Of a stretch of 25,358 nt of DNA, positions 15,067-22,357 are shown piece after piece. Positions within the stretch are counted from its first letter, which is position 1. The number at the start of each line of letters is the position of its first letter. This DNA is from Nitrososphaerota archaeon (GTDB taxonomy: Archaea > Thermoproteota > Nitrososphaeria > Nitrososphaerales > Gagatemarchaeaceae). The notes under the pieces are model-generated. The model worked only from the letters and a program-made list of their open reading frames with translations, was not told where the DNA came from and made no database searches. The DNA is taken from positions 1-25,358 of the forward strand of contig VBPP01000081.1 in the NCBI GenBank assembly GCA_005877365.1. Reading direction: 5' to 3'. The position numbers were made by a program, and so were the translations under genes.

Positions 15067-16194
15067 ATGGACATGGCTCAGTATAGGATCTCGCCCGACG
15101 GAACGCTGAACGGTGACGAGCCGAGCATCGACCCCGACACCCTCCGCAGGATGTACGAGTGGATGGTCCTCGGCCGGTACTTCGACCAGAAGGCGAGCAA
15201 CCTCTCCACCTTGAGGGAGCTCGGCACCTACACTCCTTGCAGGGGGCAGGAGGGTGCCCAGATCGGATTCATCTCGCCCCTCCAGAAGAACGACTGGTTC
15301 GTCCCCATGTACCGGGACAGCGCCGCGATGCTCGCCTGGGGCTACCCTCTGCTGCAGCTCCTCCAGTACTGGGGCGGGGATGAGCGCGGGATGAGAGGGC
15401 CGGAGGACGTCAACATGCTCCCGATCGCTGTTCCGGTCGCAACCCAGCTGCCTCACGCCGCTGGCCTGGCGGTGGCCAAGAACTTTCAGAAGGAGAGCTC
15501 CATTGTGCTCACCTCGACCGGTGACGGTGGGACATCGAAGGGAGATTTCCATGAGGCCCTCAACTTCGCCGGGGTCTTCCATCTTCCGATCATCTTCGCC
15601 GTCGAGAATAATCAGTGGGCGATTTCGCTAAAGCGACAGAGGCAAACGGCGTCGAAGACGATAGCTCAGAAGGCCACCGCCTACGGGTTCGACGGGATAC
15701 TCGTCGACGGGAACGACGTAATCGCCTGCTACGAGGTCACGAAGTACGCCGTCGAAAGGGCGAGGCGGGGGATGGGGCCGATGCTCATTGAGTTCTACAC
15801 ATACAGGATGGGCCCTCATACCACGGCCGAGCTCGTCTCCAACAAACTGAAGTCTCCCGAGGAGCTGAGTGAATGGGAGAAGAAAGACCCGATTGTGAGG
15901 TTTGAAAAGTATCTGCTGAACAAGGGCATCATAGACGCCCCCTACAAGCAGTCCGTCGCCTCTTCGATTGCGGCGAAGATTGAAGACGCCGTGAGGGCCT
16001 TCAGGTCCATCCACCCTCCCCCGCCCACCGATATGTTCCAGTACATGTACGACGCATGTTCGGGTACATGTATGATACCCCAACCCCCATCCTGCTGGAG
16101 GAGATGCGTGAGAGCTTCGGTGGAGCCACCCCGCAAGACTCGAGCTCCAGCATCGAGCCGACGCTCACAGGCGGCAGGCCCGCGGTCAACATGA
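15067..16194 (+). CDS. 2-oxoacid dehydrogenase E1 component, alpha subunit (C-terminus frame-shifted)
   Basis: E1alpha with E1beta decarboxylates a 2-oxoacid (pyruvate or a branched-chain one) and passes the acyl group to lipoyl-E2. The protein shows TPCRGQEGAQIG, QLPHAAGLA and the ThDP/Mg motif GDGGTSKGDFHEA (from about residue 152) closing at VENNQ (about 180-184). Real homology continues to PPPPTDMFQYMYD at about 16,050. Beyond that, the 47 or so residues to 16194 are Arg/Ser/Pro/Cys-rich and look out of frame. The natural continuation (TPTPILLEEM) is in the next frame, reached through a 23-nt imperfect tandem repeat. Without that repeat E1alpha would be open into E1beta as one polypeptide. 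The substrate class cannot be fixed from the sequence. Confidence 0.88.
   Translation: MDMAQYRISPDGTLNGDEPSIDPDTLRRMYEWMVLGRYFDQKASNLSTLRELGTYTPCRGQEGAQIGFISPLQKNDWFVPMYRDSAAMLAWGYPLLQLLQYWGGDERGMRGPEDVNMLPIAVPVATQLPHAAGLAVAKNFQKESSIVLTSTGDGGTSKGDFHEALNFAGVFHLPIIFAVENNQWAISLKRQRQTASKTIAQKATAYGFDGILVDGNDVIACYEVTKYAVERARRGMGPMLIEFYTYRMGPHTTAELVSNKLKSPEELSEWEKKDPIVRFEKYLLNKGIIDAPYKQSVASSIAAKIEDAVRAFRSIHPPPPTDMFQYMYDACSGTCMIPQPPSCWRRCVRASVEPPRKTRAPASSRRSQAAGPRST
16033..16078 (+). repeat. 23-nt imperfect tandem repeat at the E1alpha/E1beta junction
   Basis: ATGTTCCAGTACATGTACGA (from 16033) is echoed by ATGTTCGGGTACATGTATGA (from 16056). The two 23-nt copies differ at five positions, and both encode MF-x-YMYD. 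Because 23 is not a multiple of three, the repeat shifts the frame between the E1alpha body and the open frame leading into E1beta. Confidence 0.8.
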
Positions 16195-16946
16195 GGAACG
16201 CCCTGAATATGGCACTCCGGCAGGAGATGAGGAGGGACGGAAAGATAGTCGTCTTCGGAGAGGACGTGGGGAAGAATGGAGGGGTCTTCCAGGTGACCCG
16301 CGGCCTGCAGGACGAATTCGGCCCCAACCGCGTCTTCGACACGCCTCTGGCGGAGGCTAGCATCGCCGGAGTTTATGTTGGACTGTCTGCGGGAGGCCTG
16401 GTACCTGTCGCGGAATTCCAGTTCGACGGGTTCGTCCCCCCCGCGTACGACCAGATCTTCAACCATGTCGCAAGAATGAGAAACAGGACACGCGGGAGGT
16501 TTACAGCGCGGGGCGTGATCAGGTTTCCCTACGGTGCGGGGATACGCGCGCCCGAGAGTCACTCCGACTCCCCCGAAGCGCACTTCTGTCACACCCCCGG
16601 GTTGAAGGTCGTCATCCCCTCCAATCCTTACGACGCGAAAGGACTTCTGGCTTCCGCCCTGAGAGAGGCGAACCCCGTTATCTTCATGGAGCCGAAGAAG
16701 CTCTACGACTCCCCCAAGACGGAGGTCCCCGAGGAGGAGTACACCATCCCCATAGGGAAGGCGAAGCTCGTTCGGGGCGGGACAGACCTGACCCTGATTT
16801 CCTACGGCGCCATGATGGCCCCGACGCTCGCTGCGGCTGACGCGCTGCAACAGCAGCAGACAGAGCGCTCCTACTCAGTTGAAGTAATCGACCTGAGGGC
16901 GCCGAGATCGCGGCGAAGATCGTGGACGAGGACCTTGACTACCTGA
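16056..16946 (+). CDS. 2-oxoacid dehydrogenase E1 component, beta subunit (frame lost near the C-terminus)
   Basis: This is the transketolase-like partner of E1alpha. Conserved blocks run from NMRNALNMALRQEM through VVFGEDVGKNGGVF, TPLAEASIAGV, DQIFNHVARMR, HSDSPEAHFCHTPGLKVVIPS and FMEPKKLY to SVEVIDLR. After that, at about 16,896, the frame fails and the last 13 or so residues to 16946 are spurious. The true C-terminus resumes in another frame at 16898. About 32 residues of the central C-terminal domain (the SPLD...TG...GGFG region) are absent. The start is uncertain: ATG 16056, 16068, 16104 and 16191 are all in frame. The first 45 codons look more like an E1alpha tail or linker than E1beta. 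Confidence 0.85.
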   Translation: MFGYMYDTPTPILLEEMRESFGGATPQDSSSSIEPTLTGGRPAVNMRNALNMALRQEMRRDGKIVVFGEDVGKNGGVFQVTRGLQDEFGPNRVFDTPLAEASIAGVYVGLSAGGLVPVAEFQFDGFVPPAYDQIFNHVARMRNRTRGRFTARGVIRFPYGAGIRAPESHSDSPEAHFCHTPGLKVVIPSNPYDAKGLLASALREANPVIFMEPKKLYDSPKTEVPEEEYTIPIGKAKLVRGGTDLTLISYGAMMAPTLAAADALQQQQTERSYSVEVIDLRAPRSRRRSWTRTLTT

Positions 16947-17068
16947 AGGCGCCGGTGAAGAGAGTCACAGGTTTCGACATCGTCGTTCCTCTCTCCAAGC
17001 TTGAGGACGAGTACGTTCCCAGCAAGGATCGAATACTGAAGGCCGCGACTAAAGTTCTCAACTACTGA
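16898..17068 (+). pseudogene. E1beta C-terminal remainder in a different frame
   Basis: Read from 16898 the sequence gives GAEIAAKIVDEDLDYLKAPV, then KRVTGFDIVVPLSKLEDEY and a normal ending before TGA at 17066-17068. This is the standard E1beta C-terminus (GAEIAA, RVTG, P-L...E-x-Y-x-P, RI). It has no start of its own and belongs to the gene before it, joined across a deletion whose length is 1 modulo 3. Confidence 0.85.
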
Positions 17069-17145
17069 TCCCAATCGTCGAGTCGACGAAACACCGCAAA
17101 GGATACTAATGGCGGGGGGCGGGGAGAAATTAGCGGCCAGCGGTC

Positions 17146-17763
17146 TTGCCTTACGAATTCAAACTTCCAGACATCGGTGAGGGAGTCGCCGAAGGCGAGA
17201 TTCTGAAGTGGTTTGTTAGGGAGGGGGAGAACGTGAAGGAAGACCAGCCTCTCGTCGAGGTAATGACGGACAAGGTCAACGTCCAGATTCCCGCCCCACG
17301 CAGTGGCGTAGTCTCCAGGATCCTGGCCAAGGAGGGCGAGACCGTGAACGTGGGGCAGACGATTCTCGTCATCTCGGAGGACGGAGAGAAGGAGCCGGCG
17401 CTCACTCCTCCTCCTACCCCCACGCTCCCGCGGGAGACGACTAGTGCGCAGCCGCGGGCACCACCGACATATCTTTCCGAGTCCCCGGGGGCCAGAGTCC
17501 TGGCTACTCCCGCCACTCGCCGTCTTGCTAGGGAACTCAACGTCGATATCTCCACCCTGAAGGGAGGCGGCCCACAGGGGAGGGTGACCGATGAGGACGT
17601 GAGGTCGGCAGCAAAGAAAGGAGGAACCCAAGGAATGGCGACTCGAATGGTTCCGGTCACCGCTTCTGCTGCTGCTCCTGCTGCTGCTGCCGTTGTCGTT
17701 GCCCACCGCCCATGTGACTCACGTGGACGAGGCGGATGTTACGGAGCTCGTCCTAATCCGTGA
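17146..17763 (+). CDS. 2-oxoacid dehydrogenase E2 component, lipoyl and E1/E3-binding domains (frame lost before the catalytic domain)
   Basis: E2 is the acyltransferase core of the complex and the target of LipA and LipB. Residues 1-80 form a lipoyl domain, with K43 in EVMTDKVNVQ as the lipoylation site. A Pro/Thr linker follows, and a peripheral subunit-binding domain at about 120-160 (VLATPATRRLARELNVD, GGGPQGRVTDEDV). After an Ala/Val-rich stretch encoded by GCT repeats, the frame diverges at about 17,695, and residues beyond HRPCDS are not E2-like. The catalytic domain continues in another frame (17693-18334). The TTG at 17146 starts the usual YEFKLPDIGEGV. The expected VPLRG-x-R-x-x-IA-x-x-M segment at the start of the catalytic domain is missing. 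Confidence 0.9.
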   Translation: MPYEFKLPDIGEGVAEGEILKWFVREGENVKEDQPLVEVMTDKVNVQIPAPRSGVVSRILAKEGETVNVGQTILVISEDGEKEPALTPPPTPTLPRETTSAQPRAPPTYLSESPGARVLATPATRRLARELNVDISTLKGGGPQGRVTDEDVRSAAKKGGTQGMATRMVPVTASAAAPAAAAVVVAHRPCDSRGRGGCYGARPNP

Positions 17764-18334
17764 AGCGCTCAAGGGAAGCGCGGAGAAGAGGGGTGTGAAA
17801 CTCACCTACCTTCCTCTCATCGTAAAGGCACTCATTCCGGCCCTCAAGGAATTCCCGTACCTGAATTCCTCGCTCGACGAGCAGAGCGGGAACATCATCC
17901 TCAAGGGCTACTACAATTTCGGAATAGCGGTGGATACGGAGCAGGGGCTGGTAGTCTCGGTCGTTAAGGACGCCGACACGAAGGACATCTTTGCCCTCGC
18001 GGGAGAGATCGAAAGGCTCGCAGAGAAGGCCAGGGCGGGCCAACTCACCCTGGAGGAGGTGCACGGCTCGACCTTCACGATTACCAACGTGGGCGCCATA
18101 GGCGGACTCTTCGCGACGCCTATCATCAACCTACCAGACGTCGCGATCCTGGGTGTCTACAAGATCGTGAAGCGGCCGGTCTTCAGAGAGGGGAAGGTCG
18201 AGGTGCGGGACATGATGTACCTCTCTCTTACCTTCGACCACAGGGTGGTGGACGGAGCCTACGCGGCACGCTTCACCACGAGGGTTATCGAAACGATTCA
18301 GGACCCGAAGAAGCTGCTCACCGAGGTCCTCTAG
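17693..18334 (+). CDS. 2-oxoacid dehydrogenase E2 component, catalytic acyltransferase domain (second frame)
   Basis: This frame holds the E2 inner-core domain: TAHVTHVDEADVTELV at the front, LPLIVKALIPALKEFPYLNSS, the GYYNFGIAVDTEQGLVVSVVKDAD substrate region, FTITNVGAIGG and, near the end, the active-site motif DHRVVDGA with catalytic His and Asp. The TTG at 17693 is the first start codon in this frame, but it is probably not a real start; the segment is the continuation of the preceding lipoyl-domain frame after an internal loss (length 2 modulo 3). It ends at TAG 18334, directly abutting the stop of the opposite-strand RAM gene within the palindrome CTAGCTAG. Confidence 0.88.
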   Translation: MSLPTAHVTHVDEADVTELVLIREALKGSAEKRGVKLTYLPLIVKALIPALKEFPYLNSSLDEQSGNIILKGYYNFGIAVDTEQGLVVSVVKDADTKDIFALAGEIERLAEKARAGQLTLEEVHGSTFTITNVGAIGGLFATPIINLPDVAILGVYKIVKRPVFREGKVEVRDMMYLSLTFDHRVVDGAYAARFTTRVIETIQDPKKLLTEVL

Positions 18335-18574
18335 CTAGGCTTCGACGAGTGTCTCGGTGCTTCTTACCCCTTCGGTGGCGTTTATCGTCCCCGTCAACGC
18401 CCTGATCCCGGGATAGTCGTCCGTTTCTGCGAATGCGATCATGTCAAAACGCCCGTATACGACGAAGGCCTTCCTCACACCCTTCAACTTCGCCGTCTTC
18501 TCAAGAACCGATTCCGTCTGAAGAGGTGTGGTCTTTATCAGGATGCACGCGTTGAGCAGCCCTCTTCCCCTCAT
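18335..18574 (-). CDS. Stand-alone RAM-domain protein (Lrp/AsnC ligand-binding domain without HTH), copy 1
   Basis: At 79 residues the protein is only the alpha-beta ligand-binding (RAM) domain of Lrp/AsnC regulators: a first strand ACILIKT, helix LEKTAKLKGV, the conserved VVYGRFDMIAFAE core, then ALTGTINATEGVRSTET. No DNA-binding domain is present. Such stand-alone RAM proteins form oligomers that bind amino acids and can modulate enzymes or full-length Lrp proteins. ATG 18574 overlaps the stop of copy 2 by 4 nt, so the pair is cotranslated. The two lie antisense between E2 and E3. The ligand is unknown; a branched-chain amino acid is a reasonable guess from the neighbourhood. Confidence 0.85.
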   Translation of the reverse strand: MRGRGLLNACILIKTTPLQTESVLEKTAKLKGVRKAFVVYGRFDMIAFAETDDYPGIRALTGTINATEGVRSTETLVEA

Positions 18575-18822
18575 CTCCCCTCGACCTGAGGGAGGGTCTC
18601 CGTGAAGACGACGCCTGCGAGTCTGTTGATCTTCAGTATCGCCCTACCGAGCTCCAGGCTATCTCTCGCCTCCACGTCAGCCACGATGTCAAATCTCCCG
18701 AGGACCGCGAAGGCTCTCCTGACCTGAGGAAGCTGCGCCAACCTCGCAGTCACAGTTTCGAACTTTCCCCGCTCGGACCTGATTAGGACGCAGGCAGAAA
18801 GCAAACGAAGTCGAAATGGCAA
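18571..18822 (-). CDS. Stand-alone RAM-domain protein, copy 2
   Basis: This 83-residue protein is a second RAM domain. It shares the layout of copy 1 (SACVLIRSERG, helix VTARLAQLPQVRRA, then VLGRFDIVADVEARD and INRLAGVVFTET), but with clear divergence, so the tandem pair is not a recent duplication and could form a heteromer. The TTG at 18822 is the farthest upstream start; it lies in an AT-rich stretch (TTAATTAG) that may be promoter sequence, so the first few residues are uncertain. E3 is divergent from it with 86 nt between them. Confidence 0.82.
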   Translation of the reverse strand: MPFRLRLLSACVLIRSERGKFETVTARLAQLPQVRRAFAVLGRFDIVADVEARDSLELGRAILKINRLAGVVFTETLPQVEGR

Positions 18823-18870
18823 TTGACTAATTAACTGTTCCCGCCAGTCTTCCTCGAAGGGATGGGTGAA

Positions 18871-18880
18871 GATTTAAGCG
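18871..18880 (+). promoter_or_regulatory. TATA-like box of the E3-lipB genes
   Basis: GATTTAAGCG at 18871-18880 is centred about 33 nt before the GTG of E3 (18909), so E3-lipB probably has its own promoter separate from the E1-E2 transcript. Confidence 0.5.
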
Positions 18881-18908
18881 ACCTCCCGATTCGCCGACCT
18901 GACCCCCG

Positions 18909-20190
18909 GTGAAGGAAGCGGACCTTACAGTGATTGGAGGCGGTCCGGGAGGCTACGTCTGCGCGATCAGGGCTGCGCAGCTAGGTCTCAGGACACTCCT
19001 GGTAGAGGAGAAGTGGCTCGGCGGCGAGTGCCTCTGGGCGGGATGCATCCCCTCCAAGTCTCTGATAACAGTCGCGAAGCTCTACGAGAAAGTCAAGGAG
19101 GCTGAGAAGTTTGGTCTGCTGATCGACGGGGCGCGGATAGATTACGCGGCTCTTCAGAAGTGGAAGTCGCAGGTGATATCCAAGCTTGTCTCTGGCATCG
19201 AGGCCCTCTGCAAGGGGAACGGCGTCGAGCTCGTCATGGGCGAGGCGGAGGTCGGAGGGCGGGAGAAGGTCGTGGTGAGGTCGAAGGAGGGGGTGGAGGA
19301 GGTGAAGACGAAGAGGATCGTGATCGCGACCGGAACTCGTCCCGCGGAGCTTCCGGGGATCGCCTTCGACGGGAGAGTTGTCATCAGCTCCAAGGAGGCG
19401 CTGGAACTCACCTCGCCTCCGAATGAGCTCCTCGTGGTGGGAGGGGGTGTGGTGGGGATGGAATTCGCGTGCATGTATCAGAAGCTGGGCAGCAGGATAA
19501 CCGTCGTGGAACTCACTGAGCAGCTCCTCCCCGGAGCGGACCCGGACCTCGTCCGATTGGTGCAGAAGAACTTCGAGAGAAGAGGAGGGAAAGTCTACCT
19601 GAAATCTAGGGTCGCGGCCATCGAGAAGATGCAGGCCTCTCTCGTCGCAAAGGTCGATACCGGAGCTGGCGTGATCAGCCTGGAAGCCGAGAAGCTTCTT
19701 CTGAGCGTCGGGAGAAAGCCGAGGACTGAGAAGTTGAACCTCTCGACGATAGGAGTCGAGACGGATCAGCGTGGTTTCATAAAAACCGACGAGCGCATGA
19801 TGACCAACGTCGTTGGGATCTACGCGGTCGGCGATGTCAGGGGTCCTCCTCTATTGGCGCACAAAGCCTTCAAGGAGGGGGTCGTCGCGGCCGAGTCGGC
19901 GGCGGGGTTGCCGACGGCCGCTGAGTGGACCACAATTCCAGACGCCATCTTCACAGACCCCGAGATAGCGACGGCCGGGTTGACCGAGGTGAGGGCGGTT
20001 GCCGCCGGTTACACCGTGAAGAAGAACAGGTTCCCCTTCGCTCATCAGCGAGGCGGCTCTCGCGATCGAGATGGGCGCTACCGTGGAGGATGTCGCCCTT
20101 ACGATCCATCCGCATCCCACGCTCCCCGAGGCTTTCATGGAGGCCGCGGAAGCCGCCGAGGGAAAACCAATCCATCAGTTGAAACTATGA
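18909..20190 (+). CDS. lpdA: Dihydrolipoyl dehydrogenase, E3 (internal deletion with frameshift)
   Basis: E3 reoxidises dihydrolipoyl-E2 with FAD and NAD+. Visible are the FAD motif VIGGGPGGY (residues 8-16), the redox disulfide C41-x4-C46 in GGECLWAGCIPSKS, the NAD motif VVGGGVVGMEF and the second FAD motif IYAVGDVRG. The frame holds to KKNRFPFA at 20,040 and then breaks. Another frame from 20041 resumes with LISEAALAIEMGATVEDVAL and the catalytic HPHPTLPE (His and Glu), ending at TGA 20188-20190. Roughly 38 residues of the dimer interface are missing (length 2 modulo 3). The shifted frame stays open into lipB and mimics a 645-residue fusion, but lipB has its own ATG overlapping the E3 TGA. 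GTG 18909 gives the normal N-terminus. Confidence 0.9.
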
Positions 20191-20846
20191 AGAGCGGGAG
20201 AGTTCTGGACCTCGGAAGGGGAAGAAGGGAGTACGGGGAGGTCTGGGAACTTCAGAAGGAGCTGGTCGCCGCGAGGGTGAACGATTCCTCCCCCGATACT
20301 CTGATCCTGGTAGAGCACGAACACGTCGTCACCCTCGGGAGGAGGACGAGCGTCGAGAACTTCCGCCCTCAGGGCGTCCCCGTCTTTAACGTCGAGAGGG
20401 GCGGAGACGCCACCTACCACGGTCCCGGTCAGCTCGTCGGCTACCCGATTCTCAAGCTGGAGGATCACGACGTTCACAGATACCTCAGGATGCTCGAAGA
20501 GGTCCTGATCAGGGTGACGAGGAGTTATGGAATAGAGAGCGAGAGAAAGACGGGGCAGACAGGCGTCTGGGCTGGAGAGAAGAAGGTTGCGTCGATAGGG
20601 GTCGCCATCTCGAACTGGGTTACGTATCACGGATTTGCGCTGAACGTGAATCCCGACCTGACCTACTTTCGCCTGATCAGGCCGTGTGGCCTCGACCCGA
20701 GCGTGATAACATCAATGATTGAGCTGACCGGGAGACCGCTCCCGATGGAGGAGGTAAAGGCTCGGGTAATCAGAGAATTCTCGAGAGTCTTCGGGATGGA
20801 GCTCGCCCCGGCTGCGCTTGAGGCCGAGCCGGGAAAGATTAAGTAA
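20187..20846 (+). CDS. lipB: Octanoyl-(lipoyl) transferase LipB
   Basis: LipB moves an octanoyl group from an acyl carrier protein onto lipoyl domains, before LipA adds sulfur. The 219-residue product contains the signature RGGDATYHGPGQLVGYP, the catalytic lysine in GEKKVASIG (about residues 130-137) and the catalytic cysteine in RPCGLDP (about 167). Length is normal and the gene is intact. ATG 20187 overlaps the E3 stop in ATGA, indicating an E3-lipB transcriptional unit. Archaea usually lack acyl carrier protein and fatty acid synthase, so the octanoyl donor is an open question. LplA-type ligases share the fold, but the HGPGQ and PCG motifs support LipB. Confidence 0.92.
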   Translation: MKSGRVLDLGRGRREYGEVWELQKELVAARVNDSSPDTLILVEHEHVVTLGRRTSVENFRPQGVPVFNVERGGDATYHGPGQLVGYPILKLEDHDVHRYLRMLEEVLIRVTRSYGIESERKTGQTGVWAGEKKVASIGVAISNWVTYHGFALNVNPDLTYFRLIRPCGLDPSVITSMIELTGRPLPMEEVKARVIREFSRVFGMELAPAALEAEPGKIK

Positions 20847-20852
20847 TCGCCG

Positions 20853-22127
20853 ATGGTCGTCCGAAACGTGTCCACCACCACAGCTCCCAAGGTCACCTAC
20901 GTCACACTCTTCGCAGACGAGAGCATTCATCCGAGGTACGAAGCCGCCCTTGAGAAGTTCGGCCAGGAACTCGGGAGACGCTACCCCATGTACATCGGGG
21001 AGAGCGAGGTTCGCTCTAAGGCCGGAGAGTTCGAACACCGAAGCCCCATCGACACGAAGGTGGTCGTCGGATACTTCCAGATAGGAACCGCGCAGCACGC
21101 CAGAGAGGCCATCGAAGAGACGGCGAAGTCGTTCGCCCGCTGGTCAGAGACTCCCTGGCGGGAAAGGGTCAGGATAATGAGGCGAGCCGCCGACCTCGTC
21201 GACGAACGAAAGTTCGAGATTGCCGCGGTGATTACCTACGAGGTCGGGAAGAACCGCCTCGAGGCTTTGGCGGAAGCCTGGGAAGCCATCGATGCGATGA
21301 GGTACTACGCGAAGGTCATGGAAGAGAAAGACGGCTACGTCGTTCAGATGGGTCCGGGAGGTCCCGGCGAAAGCTCACGAGTGGTCGGGAAGCCGTTCGG
21401 TGCCTGGCCTGTCATCTCCCCGTTCAACTTTCCGTTCATGCTCGCGAACGGGATGGCTCTCGGCGCCCTAATCACTGGTAACACGGTCATCCTAAAGCCG
21501 ACGAGCGAGGCGCCCCTCACGGGTCTTCTGCTCTACAGGATATTCAGGGACGCCGGCGTCCCTCTCGGTGTGGTGAGCTACGTCACCGGCCCCGGGAGCA
21601 ACTTCGAGAAGGAGTTCGTCTCGAATCCCAAAGTTGCGGGGATAGCCTTCACCGGCTCCCGCGACGTTGGGACGAGATTGTATAATGAATTCCTCACGGG
21701 TCAGCCCTACCCGAAACCCGTCGTGATGGAGATGGGCAGCAAGAACCCGACGATAGTCACCTCGAAGGCCGACCTGAAGAAGGCGGTCGAGGGGGTGGTG
21801 AGGGCTGCTTACGGCTACGATGGACAGAAGTGTAGCGCGACCTCAAGAGTCTACGTCCAGGCCGCCATCAAGTCAAGATTTCTCGAGGAGTTGAAGTCGC
21901 GTGTCGAGCAGCTCGGCGTCGGCGACCCGAGGGGGAAGGGCACCTTCGTAGGGCCCGTGATTAACAAGGCGGCTGTTTCAAAGTTCAGGAGCGCGGTACA
22001 GGAGGTGAGGAGAAGCAGGGGAAGAGGCTCTTCAGGGAAGAGCTCTTCCTTCCCTTCGTTGTCGTGGGAGAGTTCAAGACCCTCGAAGAGGCACTCGAGA
22101 AGGCCAACGATACGGAGTATGGCTTGA
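20853..22127 (+). CDS. Aldehyde dehydrogenase, delta-1-pyrroline-5-carboxylate dehydrogenase type, N-terminal and catalytic part
   Basis: The protein probably oxidises glutamate semialdehyde (pyrroline-5-carboxylate) to glutamate with NAD+. The N-terminal start (HPRYEAALEKFGQELGRRYP then MYIGESEV) and VITYEVGKNRLEALAE are characteristic of the P5CDH branch. PVISPFNFPFML, the glutamate in VVMEMGSKNP and the nucleophile C327 in GQKCSATSR are present. The frame is good to about AVQEVRRS (22,012), then becomes Ser/Arg-rich nonsense to 22127. The C-terminal domain continues in another frame at 22022. About 30-40 residues between are missing (length 1 modulo 3). ATG 20853 lies 6 nt after lipB. No proline dehydrogenase is nearby, so its metabolic partner is unknown. 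Confidence 0.85.
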   Translation: MVVRNVSTTTAPKVTYVTLFADESIHPRYEAALEKFGQELGRRYPMYIGESEVRSKAGEFEHRSPIDTKVVVGYFQIGTAQHAREAIEETAKSFARWSETPWRERVRIMRRAADLVDERKFEIAAVITYEVGKNRLEALAEAWEAIDAMRYYAKVMEEKDGYVVQMGPGGPGESSRVVGKPFGAWPVISPFNFPFMLANGMALGALITGNTVILKPTSEAPLTGLLLYRIFRDAGVPLGVVSYVTGPGSNFEKEFVSNPKVAGIAFTGSRDVGTRLYNEFLTGQPYPKPVVMEMGSKNPTIVTSKADLKKAVEGVVRAAYGYDGQKCSATSRVYVQAAIKSRFLEELKSRVEQLGVGDPRGKGTFVGPVINKAAVSKFRSAVQEVRRSRGRGSSGKSSSFPSLSWESSRPSKRHSRRPTIRSMA

Positions 22128-22357
22128 CAGCGGGCATCTTCAGCGAAGACCCTCGCGAGGTCGAGAGGTTCATGGACGTAATCCAGTTTGGGGTAGTCTA
22201 CGCGAACAGGAGGGGCGGAGCAACAACGGGGGCCTGGCCAGGGGCGCAGTCGTTCGTGGGGTGGAAGGCGAGCGGGGCTACAGGGAGGGGAGTGGGAGGC
22301 CCCCACTACCTCCTCAACTTCGTCAGGGAGCAGTCCCAGACGGTCGTCTCAGGCTAG
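22022..22357 (+). pseudogene. P5CDH-type aldehyde dehydrogenase, C-terminal remainder in a different frame
   Basis: From 22022 the frame reads KRLFREELFLPFVVVGEF, then KTLEEALEKANDTEYGLTAG, IFSED and the C-terminal GGWK-like block SFVGWKASGATGRGVGGPHY, ending at TAG 22357. This is the last fifth of the same dehydrogenase, with the REELF glutamate that helps bind NAD. A GTG at 22064 could be called as a start but lies inside this conserved block. The stop abuts the opposite-strand membrane protein stop in CTAGCTAG. Confidence 0.85.

Noticed and set aside
18909..20846. A novel 645-residue dihydrolipoyl dehydrogenase-LipB fusion protein
   Set aside because: The E3 C-terminus is present in another frame and stops at an ATGA overlap with a proper lipB start; the joined frame arises from an internal deletion.
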